Source: Hydrogenophaga intermedia
Lineage (GTDB): Bacteria > Pseudomonadota > Gammaproteobacteria > Burkholderiales > Burkholderiaceae_C
Direction: 5' to 3'
NCBI RefSeq assembly: GCF_000723405.1
Contig: NZ_CCAE010000002.1
Span: 1 to 64,000 of the forward strand
Length of the DNA: 64,000 nucleotides
The notes under the pieces were generated by a model. It saw nothing but the letters and a program-made list of their open reading frames with translations, was not told where the DNA came from and ran no database searches. Positions 1-8,028 of the stretch are shown piece by piece; within the stretch, counting starts at the first letter, position 1, and every line of letters starts with the position of its first letter. A program made the position numbers and the translations under genes.

Positions 1-245
1 CCCGGAAAGGAACCCCCCAACCACCGACAGGCGGTCCCCCAACCCCCACGAGCGTGAAAAATCGCAACAACTAGAACCTAGGTTGTAGGCATTGCGCCGA
101 CACCCCCTACCGGTATTCCCGACAGCACGCACAGACGTTTCCCGATTCAAGTTTGTTCACCACTCGACACAATTCCTCACATCGGGTCAAGCACAGCAAG
201 CGCGACGGCCCTCAACCGACGAACGATGTGTTCAAGGAGCGAATG
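1..245 (+). promoter_or_regulatory. Upstream region of flhDC
   Basis: No convincing gene is visible in these 245 bases. They precede flhD and should carry the promoter and control sites of the flagellar master operon. An imperfect dyad lies at 67-86 (ACAACTAG opposite CTAGGTTGT), a possible operator. A strong AAGGAG ribosome site at 234-239 serves flhD. No clear sigma-70 -35/-10 pair could be assigned, so the regulatory role is inferred from position. Confidence 0.4.
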
Positions 246-587
246 ATGGACAGCGAACAACTTCTGGCCGAGATCCGCGAAGCCAACCTGACCTACCTGA
301 TGCTGGCGCAGAACCTGATCCGCAAGGACCGCGCCGAAGCCTTGTTCCGCCTCGGCCTGACCGAGGAAGCCGCCGACCTGCTCGGCATGCTCTCCACCGC
401 CCAACTGCTCAAGATCGCCTCCAGCAACATGCTGCTGTGCCGCTTCCGCGTCGACGACGACCTCGTGTGGAACCTGCTGACCAGCCACAACGTGAAGAAG
501 GTGGACAACAGCACCACCACCCAGCTGCACGCCAGCATCCTCATGGCCGGCAAGTACGCCGAGTCCATGGCCGCGACCGCTCATTGA
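246..587 (+). CDS. flhD: Flagellar transcriptional activator FlhD
   Basis: Subunit of the FlhD4C2 complex that activates class II flagellar promoters with sigma-70 polymerase in the cytoplasm. The 113-residue product matches the family length and is helical, with the typical opening MDSEQLLAEIREANLTYL and a single Cys65. Start: ATG codons lie at 243 and 246; AAGGAG ends at 239, giving a usable spacing only to 246. Longer upstream starts would add about 30 residues without family character. flhC follows after an unusually long gap holding a repeat. Identification is firm. Confidence 0.95.
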   Translation: MDSEQLLAEIREANLTYLMLAQNLIRKDRAEALFRLGLTEEAADLLGMLSTAQLLKIASSNMLLCRFRVDDDLVWNLLTSHNVKKVDNSTTTQLHASILMAGKYAESMAATAH

Positions 588-588
588 C

Positions 589-672
589 CACCCCCGCGCC
601 GCCTTCGGCGTCACCCCCTCAAGGGGGCCACACCGACGGCCCGGCAAAGCCGGTTCCGTGGTGTGCGCTGGA
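589..672 (+). repeat. Intergenic palindromic repeat, copy 1 (flhD-flhC gap)
   Basis: This stretch between flhD and flhC contains a CCCCCT/AGGGGG hairpin (614-627) followed by a CCGGC-AAA-GCCGG hairpin near 640-653. A closely similar stretch occurs at 24807-24889 between flgH and flgI, and a short truncated copy at 30051-30068. All follow flagellar genes. It looks like a dispersed REP-type intergenic repeat, here splitting the two genes of the master regulator. Confidence 0.7.
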
Positions 673-712
673 TCAAGACACGTTCTTCTCTCATCTGTAT
701 CTGGAGTTCGAC

Positions 713-1252
713 ATGGCCGCTGGCAAAAGCATTCTCAACGAGTCGCGCGACATCGAACGCGCGGTGGCCCTGATCCAGCTGGGCGCGCGCCTGCAGGTGC
801 TGGAGTACGAAACCAGCCTGTCCTACGAGCGCCTGCTGCGCCTGTACAAGGAAGTCGCGGGCAAGAGCCCGTCCAAGGGGCAGCTGCCGTTCTCCACCGA
901 CTGGTTCCTGACCTGGCAGCCCAACATCCACGCCTCGCTGTTCCTCAACATCCACGAGTACCTGTCCAAGTCCAGCGCCCTGGAGGACATCGACACCGTC
1001 ATCAAGGCCTTCCGCCTGTACAGCGAACAGATGACCGCCAGCGCGATCGAGCCGCTGCTGTCCATCACCCGCGCCTGGCGCCTCATCAAGTTTGTCGACA
1101 GCGGCATGCTCACGCTGACCAAGTGCTCCTGCTGCGGTGGCCACTTCGTCACCGAACCCTACGAGAACGCCCGTCACTTCGTGTGCGGCCTGTGCCAGCC
1201 GCCGGCCCGCGCGGGCAAAGGAAGCGCTGCCGGCTCGCTCCGCCTGCACTGA
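713..1252 (+). CDS. flhC: Flagellar transcriptional activator FlhC
   Basis: DNA-binding, zinc-carrying partner of FlhD in the flagellar master regulator. The product has 179 residues, close to the family's usual length. The C-terminal zinc site is visible: C138, C140, C141, C158 and C161 in a CxCC...CxxC arrangement. The ATG at 713 has GGAG at 703-706. The reading frame is open upstream to position 92, but that extension overlaps flhD and has no FlhC character. An intrinsic terminator follows directly, so flhDC is a separate transcription unit from motAB. Confidence 0.95.
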   Translation: MAAGKSILNESRDIERAVALIQLGARLQVLEYETSLSYERLLRLYKEVAGKSPSKGQLPFSTDWFLTWQPNIHASLFLNIHEYLSKSSALEDIDTVIKAFRLYSEQMTASAIEPLLSITRAWRLIKFVDSGMLTLTKCSCCGGHFVTEPYENARHFVCGLCQPPARAGKGSAAGSLRLH

Positions 1253-1278
1253 AACCTCACTCCCCGCCGTCAAAGCCG

Positions 1279-1306
1279 GAAAAGGGCCCTTGCGGGGGCC
1301 CTTTTC
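1279..1306 (+). terminator. Rho-independent terminator after flhC
   Basis: A perfect stem AAAAGGGCCC / GGGCCCTTTT (1280-1305) with a short TTGCGG loop lies 27 bases after the flhC stop. The T tract is only four bases, but the stem is strong. It would end the flhDC transcript before motA. Confidence 0.75.
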
Positions 1307-1340
1307 GCGTTTCTGGGGATCTTCATCGCCCCTAGAGTCG

Positions 1341-1348
1341 GTCGATAA
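1341..1348 (+). promoter_or_regulatory. Possible sigma-28 -10 element before motA
   Basis: GTCGATAA matches the FliA -10 consensus (GCCGATAA) at seven of eight bases and lies 30 bases before the motA start. The sequence 11 bases upstream (1322-1329) does not resemble the TAAAGTTT -35 element, so this is only a candidate. motAB is commonly a sigma-28 target. Confidence 0.3.
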
Positions 1349-1377
1349 GTCCTGTATCCATTCATTCGGCCAAGAAC

Positions 1378-2241
1378 ATGTTCGTCATCATCGGCTTCGT
1401 GGTCTCGATGCTCTGCATCTTCGGCGTGTTCATCGCGCACGGGGGCAACATCGGCGTGGTGCTCAAGGCGCTGCCGTTCGAGATGACCACCATCCTGGGC
1501 GCGGCGCTGGGCGCCTTCCTCATCAACAACCAGATGAAGGTGGTGAAGGCCGCCTTCAAAGGCATGGCCGGCTGCTTCAAGGGAAGCCGCTACACCAAGG
1601 AGCGCTACATGCAGCTCATGGCCCTGCTGTACGACCTGCTGCAGAAGGCGCGCAAGGAAGGCCTGATGGCCATCGAGCAGGACGTGGACAACCCGCACGA
1701 ATCGGCGGTGTTCAAGAAGTACCCGACGATCGCGGCCGACCACCATGTGGTCGAGTTCATCACCGACTACCTGCGCATGATGGTCTCGGGCAACCTGAAC
1801 GCGCACGAGATCGAGTCGCTGATGGACAGCGAGATCGAGACCCACCACCAGGAGGCGCACGCGCCCGTGGCCGCCATCGCGCGCCTGGCCGGCGGCCTGC
1901 CGGCCTTCGGCATCGTGGCTGCCGTGCTGGGCGTGGTCAACACCATGGGTTCGGTGGGCCAGCCGCCCGCCGTGCTCGGCGCCATGATCGGCTCGGCCCT
2001 GGTGGGCACCTTCCTCGGCATCCTGCTGGCCTACGGCGTGTTTGAACCCATCGGCGGTCTGATGGAGCAGAAGATGGAAGAGAGCAGCAAGGAATTCCAG
2101 TGCGTGAAGACCACGCTGCTGGCCAGCATGCAGGGCTACGCCCCGGCCACGGCCATCGAGTTCGGCCGCAAGGTGCTGTTCAGCGACGTGCGCCCGACGT
2201 TCAGCGAACTCGAAGGCCACGTCAAAGGCAAGAAGGCCTGA
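1378..2241 (+). CDS. motA: Flagellar motor stator protein MotA
   Basis: Proton-channel subunit of the stator; with MotB it conducts ions across the inner membrane and turns the rotor. The 287-residue product opens with the typical MotA first helix (MFVIIGFVVSMLCIFGVF) and has four predicted membrane segments, two N-terminal and two around residues 165-225. The charged cytoplasmic loop carries R92 and E100, equivalent to the FliG-contacting R90/E98 of E. coli. motB follows ten bases later. No strong ribosome site precedes the start; the family alignment supports it. Confidence 0.95.
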   Translation: MFVIIGFVVSMLCIFGVFIAHGGNIGVVLKALPFEMTTILGAALGAFLINNQMKVVKAAFKGMAGCFKGSRYTKERYMQLMALLYDLLQKARKEGLMAIEQDVDNPHESAVFKKYPTIAADHHVVEFITDYLRMMVSGNLNAHEIESLMDSEIETHHQEAHAPVAAIARLAGGLPAFGIVAAVLGVVNTMGSVGQPPAVLGAMIGSALVGTFLGILLAYGVFEPIGGLMEQKMEESSKEFQCVKTTLLASMQGYAPATAIEFGRKVLFSDVRPTFSELEGHVKGKKA

Positions 2242-2251
2242 GGGATGCGCC

Positions 2252-3247
2252 ATGGCGGGTGATGGAAAGAAGCTGCAGCCGATCGTCATCAAGCGGGTGA
2301 AGAAGGCCGGCCACGCGGCGCACGGCGGCGCGTGGAAGATCGCCTACGCCGACTTCGTGACGGCCATGATGGCCTTCTTCCTGCTCATGTGGCTGCTGGG
2401 TTCCACCGCCAAGGGCGATTTGCAGGGCATCGCCAGCTACTTCACCAACCCCGTGAAGGTCTCGCTGATGGGGGGCGACGGCACCGGCAACAGCACCAGC
2501 ATCATTCCCGGCGGCGGCCGCGATCTCTCGGCCGCCAATGGCCAGCGCGACTCGGGCGACACCCAGCGCACGGTGAAGGAACTGGGTGCCCAGATGGCGC
2601 GCGCCGAGCTGGCACGCAAGGACCAGGAGCGCATCGACGCGCTGGAGCGCAAGATCAACACCATGATCGAGACGGACAGCAAGCTGGGTGAGTACCGCTC
2701 GCAGATCCGCATGATCAAGACGCCCGACGGGCTGCACATCCTGATCGTGGACGACCAGAACCGGCCCATGTTCGACACCGGCAGCGCGCTGGTGAAGCCC
2801 TACATGCGCGACATCCTGCACGCCATTGGCGGCTCGCTGGGGGGTGTAGAGAACCGCATCTCGCTGGCCGGACACACCGACGCCAAGCCCTACGGCAGCG
2901 GCGAGCGCGGCTACAGCAACTGGGAGCTCTCGGCCGACCGCGCCAACGCCTCGCGTCGCGAGCTGGTGGCCGGTGGCCTGCCCGACGACAAATTGCGCCG
3001 CGTGGAAGGCCTGGCCGCCAGCGTGCCGCTGCTGCCCGATCAGCCACTGGACCCGAGCAACCGGCGCATCAGCATCGTGATCATGACGCGCGACTACGAG
3101 GAGCGCATGTTCCCGCCCGCGCTGCCTGCCGCACCGGTGCTGGGCCTGCTGCCGGCGCCTGTCGAGGGACCGGCCACGTCCGTGGCCGCCTCCACCCTAC
3201 AGATTTCCCCTGAACTGACGAAAACACCCGAGACGAGCACGCGCTGA
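2252..3247 (+). CDS. motB: Flagellar motor stator protein MotB
   Basis: Peptidoglycan-anchored partner of MotA. The 331-residue protein has one N-terminal membrane segment with the proton-binding D34 in the AYADFVTAMMAFF motif, a linker, and a C-terminal OmpA-like peptidoglycan-binding domain (about 165-275) with the LAGHTDAKPYG and LSADRANASRREL signatures. The Pro/Ala-rich tail after about residue 285 has no recognisable domain. A GAGGGA ribosome site overlaps the motA stop region, so the pair is co-translated. Identification is firm. Confidence 0.95.
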   Translation: MAGDGKKLQPIVIKRVKKAGHAAHGGAWKIAYADFVTAMMAFFLLMWLLGSTAKGDLQGIASYFTNPVKVSLMGGDGTGNSTSIIPGGGRDLSAANGQRDSGDTQRTVKELGAQMARAELARKDQERIDALERKINTMIETDSKLGEYRSQIRMIKTPDGLHILIVDDQNRPMFDTGSALVKPYMRDILHAIGGSLGGVENRISLAGHTDAKPYGSGERGYSNWELSADRANASRRELVAGGLPDDKLRRVEGLAASVPLLPDQPLDPSNRRISIVIMTRDYEERMFPPALPAAPVLGLLPAPVEGPATSVAASTLQISPELTKTPETSTR

Positions 3248-3289
3248 GCGGCCCGACCTTTTCCGACCCCCACCTCCGCGGAGGCTGCC

Positions 3290-3676
3290 ATGTCCACGCC
3301 GATGAAATTCCTGATCGTTGACGACTTCTCCACCATGCGCCGCATCGTGCGCAACCTGCTCAAGGAGATCGGCCACGCCGATGCCGACGAGGCCGAGGAC
3401 GGCGCGATCGCGCTGGGCAAGCTCAAGGCCGGCAACTTCAACTTCGTCGTCACCGACATCAACATGCCGAACATGAACGGCTTCGAGCTGTTGGCCGCGA
3501 TCAAGGCCGACGAGAAGCTCAAGCAGTTGCCGGTGCTGATGGTGACGGCCGAAGCCCGCAAGGAAGACATCGTGCTGGCGGCGCAGAACGGCGCGGCGGG
3601 CTACATCGTCAAGCCCTTCACCAAGGCCACGCTGGAAGAGAAGCTCGCGAACATCTTCAAGAAACTGGGCCTGTAA
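3290..3676 (+). CDS. cheY: Chemotaxis response regulator CheY
   Basis: Single-domain response regulator that, when phosphorylated by CheA, binds the motor switch and changes rotation direction. All functional residues are present in 128 residues: acidic pair D11/D12, phospho-acceptor D56 ([10 protein letters not shown]), T86, Y105 and K108 before P109. A GGAGG ribosome site precedes the ATG. It follows motB and is paired with its phosphatase cheZ. No cheA, cheW or receptor gene lies in the window, so the rest of the signalling chain is elsewhere. Confidence 0.95.
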   Translation: MSTPMKFLIVDDFSTMRRIVRNLLKEIGHADADEAEDGAIALGKLKAGNFNFVVTDINMPNMNGFELLAAIKADEKLKQLPVLMVTAEARKEDIVLAAQNGAAGYIVKPFTKATLEEKLANIFKKLGL

Positions 3677-3697
3677 GGGCATCGGGAGAACAAGGTC

Positions 3698-4309
3698 ATG
3701 AACGACACCCCCGATACGCAGGGCACCAACCCGGACATGTTCCGCAAGCTGGGCGCCATCACGCGCCAGTTGCACGACGCGATGAAGGAGCTGGGCTACG
3801 CCGACAAGCTGCAAGGCACGGTGGAGCAACTGCCCGATGCGCAGAGCCGCCTGACCTACATCGCCAAGCTGACCGGTGAAGCCGCCGAGAAGGTGCTGAG
3901 CCAGGTGGAAGAGGGCAAGAAGGAGCAGGAGCAGCTGGCGCAGCGCGGCCGAGAACTGGCCGACACCATCCGGCGCGTGCCGGCGCTGGCCAAGGCCATG
4001 CCCGAGTTGCTGGAGTGGTCCACCGACGTGGTGGCGCTGGCCGAGAAAACCGACGCGCGCCTGACCGAGATCATGATGGCGCAGGATTTCCACGACCTCA
4101 CCGGGCAGGTGATTGCGCGTGTGGTGGGCTTGGCCGGGACGATCGAGGAGCAACTGCTGGGCCTGTTGCTGGAGTCGGTGCCGACGGGACAGCCGGGCCA
4201 GGACAAGGCGCACGAGCTGGCGGGGCCGGTGGTGAACGCCGAGGGCCGCACGGACGTGGTGACCAATCAGCAGCAGGTGGACGATCTGCTGGCTTCGCTG
4301 GGGTTCTGA
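3698..4309 (+). CDS. cheZ: CheY-P phosphatase CheZ
   Basis: Dephosphorylates CheY-P and so resets the motor signal. The 203-residue protein is a long helical hairpin. The catalytic motif AQDFHDLTGQ carries D130 and Q137, corresponding to the active-site Asp/Gln pair in E. coli CheZ, and the C-terminal CheY-binding helix ends in QVDDLLASLGF. It lies 21 bases after cheY and closes this operon; a structured intergenic region follows. Confidence 0.95.
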   Translation: MNDTPDTQGTNPDMFRKLGAITRQLHDAMKELGYADKLQGTVEQLPDAQSRLTYIAKLTGEAAEKVLSQVEEGKKEQEQLAQRGRELADTIRRVPALAKAMPELLEWSTDVVALAEKTDARLTEIMMAQDFHDLTGQVIARVVGLAGTIEEQLLGLLLESVPTGQPGQDKAHELAGPVVNAEGRTDVVTNQQQVDDLLASLGF

Positions 4310-4346
4310 ATACCTTTCGCTCGTCGCACCTCGCGTCGCTCGCGGC

Positions 4347-4428
4347 CGCTGGGTGCACTGCTCCGCGAATGTCCCCCGGACGGCTGCGCCGTCCTCCTCC
4401 TTTATTTCGCTACGCAGTGCACCCAGCG
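4347..4428 (+). repeat. Hairpin repeat unit 1 with 15-bp perfect arms
   Basis: Arms CGCTGGGTGCACTGC (4347-4361) and its exact complement (4414-4428) enclose a core reading TCCGCGAATGTCCCCCGG, an internal 7-bp hairpin (4378-4394), and CCTCCTCCTTTATTTCGCTAC. The same core occurs in opposite orientation at 4490-4578 with different but again self-complementary arms. This is a REP/MITE-like structured element in the cheZ-flhB gap, which otherwise holds no gene. Confidence 0.75.
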
Positions 4429-4489
4429 TCCGCGAGCCGAAGAAGCAGTGGCGCGCCAACAGACCGAGTGCCAACGAGGTCGTCGGTGA

Positions 4490-4578
4490 TCGGGTGTCCG
4501 GCGTAGCGACATAAAGGAGGAGGAACGGAGCGCGCCAGCGCTTCGTTCCGGGGGACAGTCGCGGAGCCGGACACCCGA
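4490..4578 (-). repeat. Hairpin repeat unit 2, inverted copy
   Basis: Arms TCGGGTGTCCGGC (4490-4502) and its exact complement (4566-4578) enclose the same core as unit 1 on the opposite strand, with TCCGCGACTGTCCCCCGG and CCTCCTCCTTTATGTCGCTAC flanking a longer internal hairpin (about 4523-4550). The arm sequence differs from unit 1 while pairing is kept. After it, 4579-4739 is A-rich then mixed sequence with no gene. Confidence 0.75.
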
Positions 4579-4739
4579 GCGCCGATGACCGGACCCTCCG
4601 GAGAGCAAAGAAAAAAAGAAAAGAGACAGCCAGACAGACCGGAGAAAGAAGAAAGTTCTCCTGAACCAGCAGCAGAGGGAATAAGCGCGGTTTCCCTCCG
4701 CCTTATCGCCCTTTAGTTTTCCGACCCGCTTTCCACAAT

Positions 4740-4762
4740 CAGGCTCACTTTCCCCGAGCCTG
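4740..4762 (+). promoter_or_regulatory. Hairpin just before the flhB start
   Basis: A perfect 7-bp stem CAGGCTC / GAGCCTG with a nine-base loop ends four bases before the GTG start of flhB, where a ribosome site would normally lie. No Shine-Dalgarno sequence is visible outside it. The sequence TTTCCACAATC at about 4730-4740 resembles part of the shared upstream motif of flgB and flgF, so a class II promoter may end here. Confidence 0.35.
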
Positions 4763-4766
4763 AACC

Positions 4767-5921
4767 GTGGACTCCTCGAGCCAAGACAAAAACCTCCCAG
4801 CCACCCCGCAGCGCCTGAAAAAGGCGCGCGACGACGGCCAGGTTGCGCGCTCCAAAGACCTGTCCAACCTCGTCGTGCTCGGCGGCGGCATGCTGGTTCT
4901 GGCCGGCCTCGCGCCCACCGGCTTTGCGCGCATGCGCGACTCCCTTGCCGGCCAACTGCGCTTCGACAACGCCAGCGTGCGCGCGCCAGAGCTCATGCTC
5001 CAGCGCCTGTCCGACAACGCCGCCCAGGCCCTCATCGTCTACCTCCCGCTCGGCCTGCTGGTCATCGCTCTGGCGGTGGTGGCCCTCATCGCGGCCGGCA
5101 GCGTCGCGCTCAGCACCAAACCCATCGAGCCCAAGCTGAGCAACATCAGCCCGCTGTCGGGCTTCAAGCGCCTGTTCTCGCGCCAGCAGGTCATCGAGAC
5201 CTTCAAGCTGGTGGGCATTACCGCCGTGGTGCTGCTGGTGGCCGGACAGTTCATCGTCAACCACGCCGAGGCCTTCGCCACCCTGCTCATGCGCCCGCTG
5301 GAGGCCGGCATCGGCCAGCTCGCGCAGTGGCTGGCGGTGGGTGTGGGCCTGCTGCTTCTGGTCATCGGCGTGGTGGCCGCCATCGACCTGCCCACCCAGC
5401 GCTTCCTGCACAAGCACCGCCTGCGCATGTCGCACGACGAGATCAAGCGCGAGCACAAGGAAGCCGAGGGCGACCCGCACGTGAAGAGCCAACGCCGCGC
5501 ACGACAGCGCCAGCTCGCGCAGCGCCAGAGCATCCGCGCCGTGCCCAAGGCCGACCTGGTGGTGATGAACCCGACCCACTACGCCGTTGCCCTGCGCTAC
5601 GACGAGGCCACCATGGCCGCGCCGCGCGTGATCGCCAAGGGCACCGACCTGCTGGCCATGAAGATCCGCGACGTGGCCAAGGCCAACGCCGTGCCGGTGC
5701 TGCAGTCGCCCATGCTGGCGCGCGCCCTCTACGCGCACGCCGAGATCGACCAGGAAATTCCCGGCGCGCTCTACACCGCCGTGGCCCAGGTGCTGGCCTG
5801 GGTGTACCAGTTCAAGGCGGCCATGAACGGCCAGGGCCGCATGCCGGCCGACCCGCAGCCCACGGTGCCGCCCGAACTCGATCCCCATTTCAAGAAAAAG
5901 CCCCAGGAGGCTGAGCAATGA
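4767..5921 (+). CDS. flhB: Flagellar export apparatus protein FlhB
   Basis: Inner-membrane component of the flagellar type III export gate and the substrate-specificity switch. The 384-residue protein opens with the family motif PQRLKKARDDGQVARSKDL, has four membrane segments (about 30-215), and a cytoplasmic domain with the NPTH autocleavage motif starting at N268. The start is GTG at 4767 with no clear ribosome site and a hairpin directly before it; homology at the N-terminus supports it. It overlaps flhA by four bases (ATGA). Confidence 0.95.
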   Translation: MDSSSQDKNLPATPQRLKKARDDGQVARSKDLSNLVVLGGGMLVLAGLAPTGFARMRDSLAGQLRFDNASVRAPELMLQRLSDNAAQALIVYLPLGLLVIALAVVALIAAGSVALSTKPIEPKLSNISPLSGFKRLFSRQQVIETFKLVGITAVVLLVAGQFIVNHAEAFATLLMRPLEAGIGQLAQWLAVGVGLLLLVIGVVAAIDLPTQRFLHKHRLRMSHDEIKREHKEAEGDPHVKSQRRARQRQLAQRQSIRAVPKADLVVMNPTHYAVALRYDEATMAAPRVIAKGTDLLAMKIRDVAKANAVPVLQSPMLARALYAHAEIDQEIPGALYTAVAQVLAWVYQFKAAMNGQGRMPADPQPTVPPELDPHFKKKPQEAEQ

Positions 5922-7996
5922 ACGCCCTGCAGCAATGGTTCAAGCGCAACGGCGCGCTGGCCGGTGGCCTGGCCGCGCCCATGCTGGTGATGACCGTCCT
6001 GTCGATGATGGTGCTGCCGCTGCCGCCGTGGATGCTGGACACCTTCTTCACGCTCAACATCGCGCTGTCGCTGGTGGTGATGATGGTGGCGGCCTACATG
6101 CGCCGCCCGCTGGACTTCTCGGTCTTTCCCACGGTGCTGCTGCTCACCACGCTGCTGCGCCTGTCGCTCAACGTGGCGTCCACGCGGGTGGTGCTGCTCG
6201 AAGGCCATACCGGCCCCGGCGCGGCCGGCGAGGTGATCGAGGCCTTCGGCCACTTCCTCATCGGTGGCAACTTCGCGGTCGGCCTCATCGTGTTCGTGAT
6301 CCTGGTGGTGATCAACTTCATCGTGATCACCAAGGGTTCGGAGCGCATCGCGGAGGTGTCGGCGCGCTTCACCCTGGACGCCATGCCGGGCAAGCAGATG
6401 GCCATCGACGCCGACCTGGGCGCGGGCCTGATCGACGAGAAGGAAGCCAAGCGCCGCCGCGCCGAGGTGGGCGAGGAGGCCGAGTTCTTCGGCTCCATGG
6501 ACGGTGCGTCCAAGTTCGTGCGCGGCGACGCCATCGCCGGCATCCTGATCCTGATCATCAACGTCATTGGCGGCTTCGCCATCGGCGTGATGCAGCACGG
6601 CCTGTCGGCGGGCCAGGCGGCGGACAACTACATCCTGCTGGCCGTGGGCGATGCGCTGGTGGCGCAGATTCCCGGCCTGCTGATCTCGGTGGCCGCGGCC
6701 ATGGTCGTCTCTCGCGTGGGCAAGGACGAGGATCTGGGCGAGCTGGTGGCGCAGCAGATGTTCGTGTCTTCGCGCGTGCTGGGTATCGCGGCCGCGGTGT
6801 TGTTCCTGCTGGGCGTGATTCCGGGCATGCCGCACCTGTTCTTCCTGCTGTTCGCGGCGCTGCTGGGTGGCCTGGCGTACTGGCGCCGCCAACAGGAACG
6901 CGCGCCCAAGCCCGACCCTGCCGCGGCCTCGGCTGGCGCGCCCGCCAACGACGGCGAGGCGAGCTGGGACGACCTGCAGCCCGTGGACCTGCTGGGCCTG
7001 GAGCTGGGCTACCGCCTGATCGCGCTGGTGGACAAGAACCGCCAGGGCGACCTGCTCACGCGCATCAAGGGCGTGCGCAAGAAGTTCGCGCAGGACGTGG
7101 GCTTCCTGCCGCCACCCGTGCACGTGCGCGACAACCTGGAACTGCACCCCAGCGCCTACCGCATCACCCTGCGCGGCGTGGTGGTGGGCGAGGGCGAGGT
7201 CTTCCCCGGCATGTGGCTGGCCATCGACCCTGGCGGGATCAACACGCCCCTCATCGGCACGCCCACCACTGACCCGGCGTTCGGCCTGCCCGCGCACTGG
7301 ATCGACGAACGCCAGAAGGAAACGGCGCAAATGGCCGGTTTCACCGTCGTTGATTCCGAGACCGTGCTGGCGACCCATCTTTCACACTTGATGCAAGTCC
7401 AGGCGGCCAAGTTGCTGAGCCGGACGGAGACCCAGGAACTGGTCGAACACGTGACCCGCCTGGCCCCCAAGTTGATCGAAGAAGTCGTGCCCAAGATGGT
7501 TTCGGTTGCCACCTTCCAGAAAGTGCTCCAGCTGCTGCTGGAGGAAGGTGTGCACGTGCGCGACATCCGCACCATCATCGAATCGATCGCCGAGCACGCC
7601 GTGCACGTGACCGAACCCCACGAGCTGGCCCGCCGCGTTCGCATGGCGCTGTCGCCGGCCATCGTGCAGCAGATCTACGGCCCGGTGAAGGAGCTCGAGG
7701 TCATCGCCATCGAGCCCGGCCTGGAGCGGCTGCTGATGCAGGCCCTGTCCGGCCAGAACGCCGGCGCGCTGGACCCCGGCGTGGCCGAGATGCTGAGCCA
7801 GTCCGCCACCGACATCGCCAACAAGCAGGAAGAGAAGGGCGTGCCCGCTTGCCTGCTGGTGCCCGACGCCATCCGCAGTGCCATGGCGCGCCTGCTGCGC
7901 CGCGCTGCGCCGCGCCTGCAGGTGCTGGCGCACAGCGAGATTCCCGAAACGCATCTGATCCGCATCGGCCCGATCCTCGGCCAACTGGCAGCTTGA
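5918..7996 (+). CDS. flhA: Flagellar export apparatus protein FlhA
   Basis: Largest export-gate component, which couples the proton gradient to substrate export and docks chaperone-substrate complexes. It has 692 residues, the family's usual size. The N-terminal half holds about eight membrane segments with the conserved cytoplasmic FHIPEP-type loop (VFPTVLLLTTLLRLSLNVAS), and residues after about 350 form the cytoplasmic docking domain. An AGGAGG ribosome site lies inside the flhB end, and translation is coupled by the ATGA overlap. Confidence 0.96.
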   Translation: MNALQQWFKRNGALAGGLAAPMLVMTVLSMMVLPLPPWMLDTFFTLNIALSLVVMMVAAYMRRPLDFSVFPTVLLLTTLLRLSLNVASTRVVLLEGHTGPGAAGEVIEAFGHFLIGGNFAVGLIVFVILVVINFIVITKGSERIAEVSARFTLDAMPGKQMAIDADLGAGLIDEKEAKRRRAEVGEEAEFFGSMDGASKFVRGDAIAGILILIINVIGGFAIGVMQHGLSAGQAADNYILLAVGDALVAQIPGLLISVAAAMVVSRVGKDEDLGELVAQQMFVSSRVLGIAAAVLFLLGVIPGMPHLFFLLFAALLGGLAYWRRQQERAPKPDPAAASAGAPANDGEASWDDLQPVDLLGLELGYRLIALVDKNRQGDLLTRIKGVRKKFAQDVGFLPPPVHVRDNLELHPSAYRITLRGVVVGEGEVFPGMWLAIDPGGINTPLIGTPTTDPAFGLPAHWIDERQKETAQMAGFTVVDSETVLATHLSHLMQVQAAKLLSRTETQELVEHVTRLAPKLIEEVVPKMVSVATFQKVLQLLLEEGVHVRDIRTIIESIAEHAVHVTEPHELARRVRMALSPAIVQQIYGPVKELEVIAIEPGLERLLMQALSGQNAGALDPGVAEMLSQSATDIANKQEEKGVPACLLVPDAIRSAMARLLRRAAPRLQVLAHSEIPETHLIRIGPILGQLAA

Positions 7997-8028
7997 TTTC
8001 CTGACCGCATCTTTCCAGGACCGACCTC

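Noticed and set aside
92-1252. A 386-codon frame running into flhC
   Set aside because: The first 200 codons overlap flhD in another frame and read as Arg/Pro-rich filler; FlhC homology starts at 713.
5771-7378. Long open frames opposite flhA, gspD, gspE and other high-GC genes
   Set aside because: They are His/Gln/Arg-rich mirror frames caused by high third-position GC; none has a family match, and the coding strand holds recognised proteins.
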